From Onchocerca lupi (taxonomy: Eukaryota > Nematoda > Chromadorea > Rhabditida > Onchocercidae): a DNA stretch of 64,000 bases. Below the pieces are notes generated by a model. That model was not told where the DNA came from, ran no database searches, and was given only the letters and a program-made list of their open reading frames with translations. This document shows positions 38,701 to 49,493 of this stretch, piece after piece. Position numbers and translations under genes: made by a program. Location of the stretch: positions 1 to 64,000 of the forward strand of contig JAOVVO010000433.1 of NCBI GenBank assembly GCA_028564675.1. Reading direction: 5' to 3'. Every line of letters begins with the position of its first letter. The stretch's first letter is position 1.

Positions 38701-39260
38701 GCTATCAAAACTCAAAAATACTAAACTTTTCTTGAAGGAAAAATACAAAAATACAAAAAGAGAGTAAAAGTTTTTTCTTTTTTTTTATAATTTACTGTCG
38801 ATGTTTTTATTTTGATAAATGTTATAATTTGCCTGAAATGTTGCAACTTTTCAATTTATTTTTCAAATATCTTATTATTTCTTATCCTCTTTGTTGGATG
38901 CTTTGCACATTGTCATTGTATTTGTTTTAATAAATGAAATCAAATTTAATTTGTTTTATGGTATTATGATTGGACTTATTTGCGTAATTTGAATGCAGTA
39001 TATAGTTTGTTTGTCAATCAACCAACTATGTGTCGAAGAAGTATCACATCAAAGTTTCCTGAAAAATCAAATACTTTTCAAGTATTTGTCCAGGAGTAAA
39101 GCTAGCAGAAGAAAAGAGGAGGAAGGCAAGTAGAAGATGGATTCTTAGAAAGAAAGAAAAGTTGGTGCCATTAAAGATCTCCGGTGTACCACCTCCTGAA
39201 ACCGGACAGGTAGACAGATCTTGGATAATAGGTTGAACATACAAGCGCAACCCAGCACAA
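35746..39260. other. Intergenic region, EC-SOD to Cys-rich gene
   Basis: 3.5 kb head-to-head spacer. Mostly AT-rich and low complexity: A runs at 35849-35877, (gaa)n at 38101-38122, and an 18-nt duplication ggccaaagaggaaaagaa at 38513-38530 and 38531-38548. 39000-39260 is more balanced in composition and probably belongs to the promoter of the following gene. Hydrophobic minus-strand frames at 35701-36144 and 38237-38657 are read-through of purine-rich low-complexity DNA and are not called. Confidence 0.5.
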
Positions 39261-39269
39261 TATATAAAG
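39261..39269 (+). promoter_or_regulatory. Candidate TATA box
   Basis: tatataaag stands in a locally GC-richer stretch 132 nt upstream of the ATG of the Cys-rich secreted protein gene. Position and match are good for a strongly regulated Pol II promoter, but nothing else confirms it. Confidence 0.45.
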
Positions 39270-39400
39270 GTGAAAGGAGCAAAAAAAACTTCCTGGTATA
39301 GCTAAAACGGTACTTTTTCAATCAACCAAATATCATATATTTCAAAAATTTCAACTAATTCGTTGAAACATTTTGGTGACGAAAGATACGATAGGCGGAA

Positions 39401-40542
39401 ATGTCAAAGCTTCTAAGTTGCGCTTTGCTAATTGCATCATTGTTCATTCCCGAAATTATTCATTCAGCTGAGGTATGTCTTATTTTTGTTTCAAAAATTT
39501 TTAAGTAATACAATTAAATTTTATCTATTAATTTAAGAAGAGAAAGATAAAGAGGGAGAACGAGAAAGAGAAAAAAAAATGAGTGAGCAAAGGAAATACA
39601 TGAAAATATATTTACAAAACCATAGATAGCATAGAATCAAATAAATAATTAGAAGTATAATTATTTTGGATTTTTCAAGTTTTCGTTCAAAAATTTGAAA
39701 TTTAAGTTAATTTTTCCGAATGAATAAATTTAACAGATATTGATTATGACAATGGCAAATAAAATCTAAACTTCTTCAAGTGACAAGTAAAATTAAACGA
39801 TACTCACAGATTATAATCAATCTCAATTTAATATTAAATCTGTTTTTCTGTGTTGAAATAACATCTGTGAAAATTTCAAAGATTACTTTTGGAAGTATAT
39901 ACATTCATTATGGTTGGCATTTTTCAACTTACTAACACTTTGACTTTTTTTAATCATTTTGTTTTTGCATGGGAACTATATAATTAACAATTAATTGTAT
40001 TAGATTATGTTAATTAATTTAATTATGAACAACACGATTATATGTATTAATTAAAAAAAAAAGGATGGGGAAGTATCTCAGAAATGTTTAAAGAACATTT
40101 GTAAATTAATTATCAATCAGTTCTATCTCAATAATTCAAATATTTCTGAGGAAGAGATGGAAATTAATTAATCGTTTATTCAGTAATTATGATTTTATTT
40201 TTAATTCATGAATATTCTTTATACAAAAAATTTTGCACAACAAATAACAAAAAAATTTTTTTTTTGTGGTAACATAATACTTCTGAAGAACTTTATCGAT
40301 GTTAACTAAGTTTATGATAAATAAACTTATTTATGTTTGTTAAAACTGTATGACTAAACTACTTTAGAAATTAATGAAAATGAATTAAAAATTTACAATA
40401 AATGTCTAAATTTGATGGGGCAATAAATTGAATTTATCTTTTGTTGTAATCATTATTATTATCATTATTAATAGTGTTACTATTATCATTATTTTTTTCG
40501 TATTATTCGCATAATAGCATAAATTTGAACAAACGATATTAA

Positions 40543-40582
<40 letters not shown>

Positions 40583-43500
40583 TGGATTTATTAATGAAAA
40601 ATTTTCTATAAAAGAAACAAGAGAAATAAAAATATATTAGGATAAATTCGATATTTCATCATTAACATAATAAAGTTCAATTACCATAACATCTATAGCC
40701 ATATTATGGCAACAAAAAAATAAAGTGTTATTATTAGGATGTAATTCATATATCAAAAGTTTTTTTGAGTTGAAGGATGAAATAACAAAAACATGTCATT
40801 ATTTGCATTGAAAATTCATAATTCACAACTAGTTTTGTGATCAATTCATAATTTGTAAAACTTTCTCATATGATAGCAAAAAATGTGGAATTTGATTTAT
40901 ACGGATTATTTCTGAAATTCATATACGCTTCGAATAATAAATCAATATTGCTATCTTTCATCATTGTACATTATGTATAAGATGAATTAGTTAAGAAGAT
41001 ATTTAAATCTTTTAAATTGCAATAAGCACAAAGCTATATATTTGTTATATAAAATTTGTCTATTTTTTGTAATATTTGCATGCTAATTTTTCTTTTTTCG
41101 CGGTTTATAATAAAAGCGGTAGAAATTTTTTAGTTGTAATTATTTTTTGTAAATAATACGATAATATGTGACAAATTAACTAATAGATTTGTCGCGAATA
41201 GTACATATGATATTAATTGCTTGTCAAATATTTTAGAAAATACAACTTTTTCAATGAGGGAGAAAGAGGGAAAAAGTGCAAATTTATCGAAATCTTTAAA
41301 AATAAATGATACAGACTATTAAAATACATAATTCAATTCGAATCTTTGCTTCAATCATAAATCTTTCATTTTGGTTACTTGCAAAAACTTTGACCTTTTT
41401 TTTTTTTTTTTTCACCTTCCATTCTGCTATCATCCATTCCAGTTCACAAGCAATCATCATTTCAAATTTTGTTTACTTTTTGACTTTCCATTGTTTGAAT
41501 GCTGTTAACCGATCCATCAAAGTTACCCATCTTTCGTCCTTTCTTACTATGACACTCAACGGATACACTGAAGGACACTTAATCCTTTTGCTTCAAAATT
41601 CATTTGTAAATAAAGAAAAGTTTTTCTAAGGGAAGAAAAAAGAGATAGAAATTGGAAATTTTTTATTATTATTATTTTTTTGTTTTTTTTTTTCGCTGCA
41701 AAAAGGAAAATGATTTGAATTGATAAAGTGTAATAAATTTCAAACAAAATTTGATTGAAAATAAAATTTTCATTTTTTTCTTTTCTTTGAAAATTTTCTG
41801 GGACAAAAATGTCATTTCCAAATTTAACCCATTTTATTAATAAAATTGGGAAAAGATTCGTAGATTTTTGTTTTTGAAAAAGTGCAAATTTACTGTTAGA
41901 AAAATTGCGGAAAATTTTTGCTTGAACATAATTTGAGTGTTTTTCGAATGAATTTGAATTTGTTTTTTTTTTCGAGTTTTTTTTCTGATTTGAGTGAATT
42001 TGAATTATTTTTTCTCTCCTTATAATTATTAATGGAAAATGTTAATTTGTCTTTTTTAGATGATTTATTTTATTCCCTTTTCCTCATCTGATCAGATAGA
42101 GATAGTAATATAAATTGATATATTATTCGAAAGTTTGATTTATTTTAAAGTGCAAATTTTTTAAATCAAATTTCTGCAAAATTGCTATTAATTATTGCGA
42201 AACCAAATATTTTCATATGGAAAGAATAGTGGTTTACTATTATGAAATCATTGGAAAAGTTCCATCTAAAAGGTTGGTAAACAACCAATAAATAAATAAA
42301 AAAGAACTGAAAAGTTGCTTGCAAACTAGACAAACAGAAGTATTGTTAACAAAAGTAGCATATATCAAAAGCAACCGAAATCAGAGGAACCATTAAAGCA
42401 TCCATTTAAGTAAATAAAATTTGAACAAGTAAATAAAAAAAAAAAAGAAAAGAAAGAATAGAATAAAAAGGAAGAAAAGAAAAACATTAATAGGTATCGT
42501 AACTTTGTGGTTACTAATTGAAATAAATTTAGAAAATATTTGTTAAATATTTTTTAAATATCAAATAAAATTATTTGATAGCGGAAAAAAATACAATATT
42601 AGACTAAAGAATTGGTAAAATGATAAAAAAAAGTGTATTCAATAATTTATGATTTTTGGAATAATATAATGAAACATTTTATAATTCGATTGAACAAAAA
42701 GAAATGATTTTTTTTAAAAACATATAGATTATCACAAAAGAATAGGAGATAAGATGATTTATCAAAAATATAAACGATTGATCCAATTTTTGCTTGAACT
42801 AAAGATGCAAGAGAAATTTGAAATATTATAATTTAAAAGAATTTCAAAAAATGTATTAAAGTTGAAGTGCATCTTTGAAATGAAATTTTAAGAAAGAGTT
42901 TCAAATTTTTATCGTACTCTTTTTGTTTGAAAAAATTTAGCAAATACTAAAATAATAATATCAAATAAAAAGAATTTTTTTCTATGCTTTTTTCTTCGTC
43001 TTTGTTAGAATTTGAGGAAAAGAAATACTTCCAAAATGTCATATATGCCAATTACTCTCCAATAATTTTTTTTTCGATCGCAAAAATTTCCGGAAATTTT
43101 TGAAATGGTTTTGAAAAAGTTTCATTTCTAGATACAGTTACATACTCGAGCAAGACGTTGCATTTGTATTTCAATTAGCTGCGGTTGTTATCAACCATCC
43201 GGTTCGGTTTATCGGCAACCATTGCCATCATCATATCGACAACCGGTTTATCGACAACAACCGGATACAGTAACACCATGCGTTACCAACTGTATCCAAA
43301 GTTGTATGCAAAATCAATACAATTCTTGTCAACAATCATGCCAGAATTCATGGTTTGTTTCATAATATTATCATAAATTTCAAAATGCTTAAATTTAATT
43401 TTTCAGTTATTAAATTAGATATGTTAAAATATCTTTGAACAAAGGAAAAAAAAAAATCTTTTGCATTAAATATGCCTTTCACATTGAAAAAAGAATGGTT

Positions 43501-45372
43501 TCTTCTTTTTTTTGCTTCTTTTGATAATAATCCAAGGCAAAAATTTCTGCAAAATTAGTTCCTAGGTAATCCAAGTTTTCCGCATGTGTTACGCATGTTT
43601 CTCTTCCAATTTCAGTTTAGCGCTCATTTTCCTCTGTCAACAGATAAGGTATCAATGTCTTCAATTTGATTATATTTTACAGCGGTACACAACGAACATA
43701 TCAGCAACCAAGAGAGATTATGTCAACACCTTATCACTATGAATCAATGACCCATGAGGTATCCAATGGACAACAAAGCGGTGCACAAGTGGCAAATCAG
43801 CAACCAAGAGGGATTATATCAGCACCTTATCAGTATGAATCAATGACCCATGAGGTTTCCAATGGACAACAAAGCGGTGCACAAGTGGCAAATCAGCAAC
43901 CAAGAGGGATTATATCAGCACCTTATCAGTATGAATCAATGACCCATGAGGTTTCCAATGGACAACAAAGCCTTACTGGAACATGCATAAATATTTGCAT
44001 GCCCGGCTGTGAAATGCAATGCATTCAACGATCTACACCAGTACCTGTGGTACAACGTCAACCTCCTGTACCTGTTCCTGTGGTACAAAGCCAGGTAAAG
44101 TTATAATTACTTCTTTTAATTCTTCCATTCTAATTAAAATTTATCATAAATTTTAGTTAAATTTCAAAAATTTAGCATAAAATTATTTCTTTCTTTTCTT
44201 TACAGACTCCTTCTTATTATCCACCACAACAATATGAACCGGCTGTGCAGCAATATTCTAATAATGATAATATGCTTTGTGTTCATCTTTGCATGCCATC
44301 CTGTGAAAGTCAATGCATTGAACGAACAACTCCTGCAATTCCACCACCACCACCACCACCATATCCGGCACAAACCGAACAACCGTATCCCTCGAAATCA
44401 ATACCGTATCAGTCTTCATCTAATCAAACATCGATCATTGTTCGGCCAAATACGAGCGGTACTGTAGCAACTATTTGCTTACCTGTTTGCATGCCAGCAT
44501 GTCAATCACAATGTACCGAAAATTCAGGACAGAGAATAGGAAGCAGTGATTTAAATGGTGGTACCACTCCAGAATCAATAATACCTACCCAAAGTGACTT
44601 ACAAATTCATGAAATTTCGATTAACTTACCGCAATCAATTCAGCAATCACCGGACTGCATACATTTATGTCGAGAAACATGCATGCAGCAATGTGTTGAA
44701 CAAAGTATTGCTCTTTCATTATTCCCAATTTTTTTTTTTTTCAAATTTATAGAGTTTGAATTTAAATTTTTTTCACAAAAAAAATGTACTTAAATCTCGA
44801 AAAAAAAAATTGATTAGTAATTGAAATTCAAATTTGATAAATGATATCATCTAAATAAGATTATAGATTAATTAAAAAAGTAAAAAAGAGCAGCATATTA
44901 TAGTAGAAATCTGAACTTTTAATTTTTCAAACTGATGCTTTTTCAATTATTGTATCATATTCCACTTATTACTACCAAATTAAAGAAAAAATTCTTGTCA
45001 AAAATTATCTTTCCAGATCAACCGGCTGAACAATGTCAACCATCTTGTTTGTCTACATGTCAGGAAAGTTGTCCTCAAGCTCCAGTTAGTGCCGGTACCA
45101 TCAACTCCAATCAACCACTACAGACAGAATCGGAAATTTATGAAAAAATGCCACAAACGCTGGATAATTCCATGAATTCCAACCGCCTTAAAACTTACCT
45201 TCTTCGATCACCACCGTATTACCGTCAGCCTTCTTCCTATGAATCACAGGTCACTAATTGCTTGACCGATTTATCAGGAACCGGTCAATGTAATTGCTCA
45301 TCCGGTTATGTCCCATGCTTTTCAACAAATTCTCGTATTACCCGGCAGCAATGCTGTAGGAAGCGACGATAA
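39401..45372 (+). CDS. Secreted Q/P-rich protein with C-x3-C-x3-C-x3-C repeats
   Basis: Likely apical extracellular-matrix or cuticle protein. Five exons: 39401-39472, 43132-43352, 43683-44094, 44206-44704, 45017-45372; 519 aa. Exon 1 encodes a signal peptide (MSKLLSCALLIASLFIPEII) and is joined in phase across a 3.7-kb intron. The mature part is rich in Q, P, Y and S and carries units of spacing C-x3-C-x3-C-x3-C: CINICMPGCEMQC, CVHLCMPSCESQC, CLPVCMPACQSQC, CIHLCRETCMQQC and CQPSCLSTCQESC, plus a longer block CVTNCIQSC...CQQSCQNSC (about 74-98). This is the Pfam C_tripleX pattern found mainly in nematode proteins such as the C. elegans ABU/PQN group of the pharyngeal cuticle. The assignment to that group is inference. 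Three 32-residue repeats fill 104-196. The C-terminus has a separate cysteine cluster (CNCSSGYVPC...QQCC) and ends basic, RKRR. AATAAA lies near 45639. Confidence 0.85.
39473..43131 (+). other. Long first intron of the Cys-rich gene
   Basis: 3.66 kb of AT-rich sequence with A/T runs (38 A near 40543-40580; 14 T near 41398). It is by far the longest intron in the window. The link between the leader exon and exon 2 rests on phase (0/0), a good donor (gag|gtatgt), a good acceptor (tttctag) and the absence of any other exon between them. No embedded gene seen; the frame at 41306-41629 looks spurious. Confidence 0.55.
43699..43971 (+). repeat. 96-nt coding tandem repeat (2.8 copies)
   Basis: Copies start at 43699, 43795 and 43891 with period 96 (32 codons), inside exon 3 of the Cys-rich protein. 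Copy 1 differs from copy 2 at six of 96 positions. Copies 2 and 3 are identical over the 81 nt of copy 3. Each encodes a cysteine-free QQPRGIISAPYQYESMTHEV-type unit. Confidence 0.95.
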
Positions 45373-46086
45373 TCAATAGATTATTATGATGCCGATATTC
45401 TCAGAAATTTGAAATTTCTCAGCTCATCTTCAAAAATTTTTTCAAAATTTTTGAATTTTTTTCTTTTTTTTTTTTCCATTTGCTTCTTGAAAAACAATGA
45501 AGATAATTAATTCGATTATTTTGCATGCGTTGATGATACTCGTAAAGAAATTTTTGCTTATATTTCGATCATTTGTACTGCCTTATCTGAATGAAACATT
45601 CTTTTTCAATCTTTTGTAAAATGTTGCATTTTGTCATCAAATAAAAATTTGTTTTGCGAAAATTTGAAACATTCTGGTACAAGAACAAAAATATGCGTCA
45701 TACAATTAAAATCATATAATCACGTAAGTCATGATTGCATGTAACACGTAAACATTGTTGATTCCTACGTATCTCTCATTAATAAAAAAAAAAAAAAAAT
45801 CTTTATTGCAAAATCATAATGTGTATGCAAATGTGTTAATTTTTGTTTTTTTTACGATATAAAAATTTGGAACTTTGGATAATCATTCATTCCTTCTCAC
45901 TCTGTCCAGATATTTTAATTTTAATGATCGCTTAGCCACATTTTAAATATTTAATCTATCCTCACCTAAATATGACATTTACACTTAATTATTGATTGCA
46001 TCATACAGCATTAAATCGTAATCATCATCAATCATCAACTTTTTGAAAGTTCAAATTTCTTTAAAGAGGCAAAGCAAAAATGGTGC
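45373..46086. other. 3' flank of Cys-rich gene
   Basis: Contains the putative poly(A) signal AATAAA at about 45639-45644, then AT-rich spacer with a run of 15 A near 45783. No gene seen before the tRNA. Confidence 0.6.
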
Positions 46087-46221
46087 TGCACGGAGTGGGA
46101 TTCGAACCCACGCATCGATTACGATACCAGAACACCCATTTAACTTATCTCACACTTTGAACTCGTGTGAAGCAATTATGTTGCTTGAGTCTGGCGCCTT
46201 AGACCACTCGGCCATCCGTGC
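46087..46221 (-). tRNA. tRNA-Leu(CAA), intron-containing
   Basis: Minus strand. A perfect 7-bp acceptor stem (GCACGGA/TCCGTGC) with discriminator A, a class II D-arm (GGCCGAGTGGTCTAAGGC), anticodon arm CCAGA-CTCAAG...T-TCTGG with anticodon CAA, an intact T-arm GTGGGTTCGAATCCCAC, and a long variable arm (TATCGTAATCGATG). A 51-nt intron (46133-46183) follows the base 3' of the anticodon, the standard place. Leu-CAA is a classic intron-bearing nematode tRNA. Confidence 0.93.
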
Positions 46222-46418
46222 TCATGCACCATACTAGTTTCAACCAAATCAATAAAATATACCATCAAATGACAATTTTTGACAATTTCTGGGAAGAAAT
46301 CGAACTCTCATTCTTCCCTCACTGATAACATATCAAATTGATATGAGTCAGTAAACTGCTTTTGATAACTGAATTGGAATATCTTCAGAGTGAAAAAAAA
46401 ATGAACTTGAAGTTCATC

Positions 46419-46551
46419 GTACGGATGGCCGAGTGGTCTAAGGCGCCAGATTCAAGTGATATATTGTTCCTCACGAGTTCAAAATATGATACGATTTAAA
46501 TGGATTTTCTGCTATCGTTATCGATGCGTGAGTGCGAATCCTACTCTGTGC
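46419..46551 (+). pseudogene. tRNA-Leu(CAA) pseudogene, inverted copy
   Basis: A diverged copy of the neighbouring tRNA-Leu on the opposite strand, 197 nt away. The 5' half is intact (gatggccgagtggtctaagg), and CAA and an intron of similar length are still recognisable. The T-loop is mutated (tgcgaat for ttcgaat), the T-stem and the 3' anticodon stem have mismatches, and the acceptor stem needs two wobbles. Unlikely to be functional. Confidence 0.8.
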
Positions 46552-46829
46552 ATGATTTTGCTCTTGCATAAAAAGATAAGAATTGCTTGATGCATTTCTA
46601 AAATATGATTAAAAATAAAATCAATACTAAACATTAGCAAGTAATGATGCTTGTAGTAAGATATCCTTCAGCGATCGATAAAAAAAAAAGTAGTTGAAAT
46701 GCGAAGAGGAAGGAAAAAGAAGGAAAAAAAAATGGACAAAAACGATTTAGCATAATTTTTTTTAAAAGTTTTTCAAATCTTTTCAATATTATTGATTTAT
46801 CATCATTTTCATTTGCAATATTAACGTTA

Positions 46830-46869
<40 letters not shown>

Positions 46870-47504
46870 CTCAAATTTCATTTTTATAATATAAATAACT
46901 GTGTAAAATGGAAAAAATATTTATTAATCAATATTTGCATCCTTTAATATTAAAGATTTATTTTTAAAAGTCGTAATTAAACATTTTCCTGTGATCTTTG
47001 CATATATGCATATACACATATTTGGAAGGAAATGAATATAAATAGATGAGAATTAATTTCATTCAAAAATTTGAAATATCCAATTGTAATTTATGAATAA
47101 CAATTGGATGCTGTAAGATAAGTAATTTGATAGCTTTTTCAAACTTGCAGTAAAGAAATAAAAATTAAAGAAAAAAGCAAAAATGATCGGTTAATTTGAT
47201 AAGAGCAATGAATATCGTTGCTAATTATAAATTAATTGCATTTTGAGAAAAAGTTTAATCCAAAAAAACATCTGCATATGATTCCATCCGAAATCTTGAT
47301 GTCGTACTTATATTTAAATGATTGAATCAATTATGGATGATAAAATGTATTTATTGATAAAGCAAAAGCAGAAAATTAATTGGCAAACATAAATTACAAT
47401 AATGCAACAAAAAAAAAAAAAAAAAAAAGGAAAACCACTCTAATGAAATTTAATTTTTGCTCTTTATTTTATGAACGTTGCTATTTTCCTTTTAATTTTT
47501 AAAA
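46552..47504. other. Intergenic, AT-rich
   Basis: Contains long A runs (about 37 A at 46830-46867; 20 A near 47409). No exon or RNA gene recognised. Confidence 0.6.
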
Positions 47505-47582
47505 AAAAGTAATGATAATAATTTATTTTTATTGTCATAATCCATTTTATGACAATAAAAATAAATTATTATTATTACTTTT
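47505..47582. repeat. Near-perfect 36-bp hairpin
   Basis: Left arm 47505-47540, loop tccatt 47541-47546, right arm 47547-47582. All 36 positions pair except one, which is a G-U wobble if read from the + strand. It lies just beyond a minus-strand AATAAA (47594-47599) of the small gene at 47707-48167. It could be a miniature inverted-repeat element, a small-RNA precursor or a replication-derived palindrome; no terminal duplication is obvious. Confidence 0.9.
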
Positions 47583-47706
47583 TATCATCCTTATTTATTT
47601 TATCATTTCATTCTCATCGCTAGAATAAGTGTTCTTATTTACATTTTTCATTATCACTAGAATGGTTATTGTTATTTGTTTACGCTTATCATTTTTATCA
47701 TTTTCT

Positions 47707-48167
47707 CTAATTTTTCTCTTTTGCTGCATTCTTTTCTTCTTCTTCCATTTCTTTTTCCTTCTTTTCTGCCTCTTTCTTTTCTTCTTTTTCCCTTTCACGC
47801 CGTTGGACATAACTAATCATCATATTGGTCATTGGTATATGCAACATTGTCAAACCAAATGATACGACTGTTCCAACCACAAAGAAGATAACAAATGGTG
47901 TAAAGAAATTTCCAATACCTGTCTAAAATTTAATTTCAAATTTTACTGCCTAATTATAAAACTTTTTTCGAAGAGTTGAAAGAATCAAATATAAGTTTGA
48001 AAAAGAAAGTTGCAATGCATGAAATCTGGTCAAATGATGATAATGATGATTTTCTCGGTTTAATCGATAATTACCAAATTTGGGAGTTCTTCAACAATCA
48101 TAAATGAAATTAACCAAATATCACTGACATAGGTATAGATGACATTTCGTGGCTCAAGAACTGACAT
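47707..48167 (-). CDS. Small membrane protein with charged coiled-coil tail
   Basis: Not a family I recognise. Two exons in transcript order: 48167-48075 and 47922-47707, phase 0; 102 aa. It begins MSVLEPRNVIYTYVSDIWLI. One hydrophobic stretch lies at about 16-27 and a stronger one at about 38-57 (NFFTPFVIFFVVGTVVSFGL), followed from residue 71 by an uninterrupted E/K-rich, probably helical tail (RREREKEEKKEAEKKEKEME) ending AAKEKN. Donor ttg|gtaatt and acceptor ttttag are good, and an acceptor-like tag/cag lies just before the ATG. AATAAA is at 47594-47599. It follows the patched-related gene on the same strand with about 1.3 kb between, so it could be an operon partner or simply a neighbour. 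Confidence 0.6.
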
Positions 48168-49493
48168 TACTGCTAGATGTCAAAACCGTCTGCTCACCGA
48201 ATTTCAATTTCACTGACAAAACAATGAACAATGCTGTGAAAATAGTGAATTTTATAAATTTCACAAAATTGGCCTGCCTTTTTTGCAAAATGATTTGTTT
48301 ATTTCAACGAACAAAAAAAGAAAAAAACCAATCAATTATTCATATTTATGCAAACTGAAAGAAAAAAAAAAAACATATTATAATGCAAAAGCATTTTATA
48401 ATTTTCAAAAGACACTAAATATTAAGCTCGCCATATTTTAGCATAAAATTTATCGGACAACCATTCCAACTTAAATCAAAGCATGCCAAATTTGAAATTA
48501 AAATTGAATTAAATTAATCACACTTTCGTAAATTATTTAGGGAAATTGTTTTTACATTTAATTTTTTTTCCATATTTGTGTTACGATTATGATTGCTATA
48601 TGGATAGTGAAGGTGATAACAATCGCAATGATTGCGCAAAAAAACTTGCAAAAGTACGACTTGTTAAGAAAAGCCAAATAACATTGGTGGAATTATTCGA
48701 GATTTCAAGTTCTGTGAAATATTTCTCATTTTGAATAAGGAAATTTCAGCTATAATAATTATTATGAAAAGAATTGATAATAATATTGAATGAATTATGA
48801 TTTAAAATTAAACTTCAAGTTTCATATTTATCATTATCGAATATTTGCAAATTTAGCTCCAACACAATTTATTCACAAACAGTTAATTATCTAATATTTA
48901 ATGCATCACGAAAGATAAGATATAATAAAATACGGTACAAACAAGTTTATTGCTAAATTAATAATGACCGCAAAAGTAAGTGGCGTTAATGAAGTTAACT
49001 AATTAATGGAAATTTCCGATTGATTAAAGTGACTTGCTGATTAGTTTGAATAATTTCATTGTTAATTAAAATGATCATCCATATTCTTATATTTGGTCAA
49101 CAACAGTAGTTGTACAGGAAATTACAAGTAATGGAAAAAACTCGAATTTTATAAATTCTAAATTGATTAATGCATGCAATCCTTTTAAAATTAATTCATC
49201 AATTTCTTTTTTTTAAGTTTCAAAATTTACTTCTACTTCATAGTCAACTTCAAGTCCTCTTTTTTCCGATTCCTTATTTTTTTTTTTCGATCTTCTATGA
49301 TTTTATATTTCAATAGCTAAAACTGATTTGACCCAATTATAATTGTAGAAATTCTATCAAGATTACAAGATCGGAAAATTTTATTAAATAATCTGTTATA
49401 TTACAAACAAAAATATCGCAGGAATGGCTAAATTCATGAATTTTTTGATAATTAAAACAAATTGAATGTCTTAAAAAACTTGATGAAAATGCA
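48168..49493. other. Spacer between small gene and patched-related gene
   Basis: AT-rich. A minus-strand AATAAA at 49380-49385 probably serves the patched-related mRNA. No exon recognised. Confidence 0.6.

Noticed and set aside
46043..46237. 64-codon frame
   Set aside because: It overlaps the tRNA-Leu on the other strand.
47595..47810. K/R-rich frame of 71 codons on the minus strand
   Set aside because: Shadow of the E/K coiled-coil exon of the small gene in another frame.
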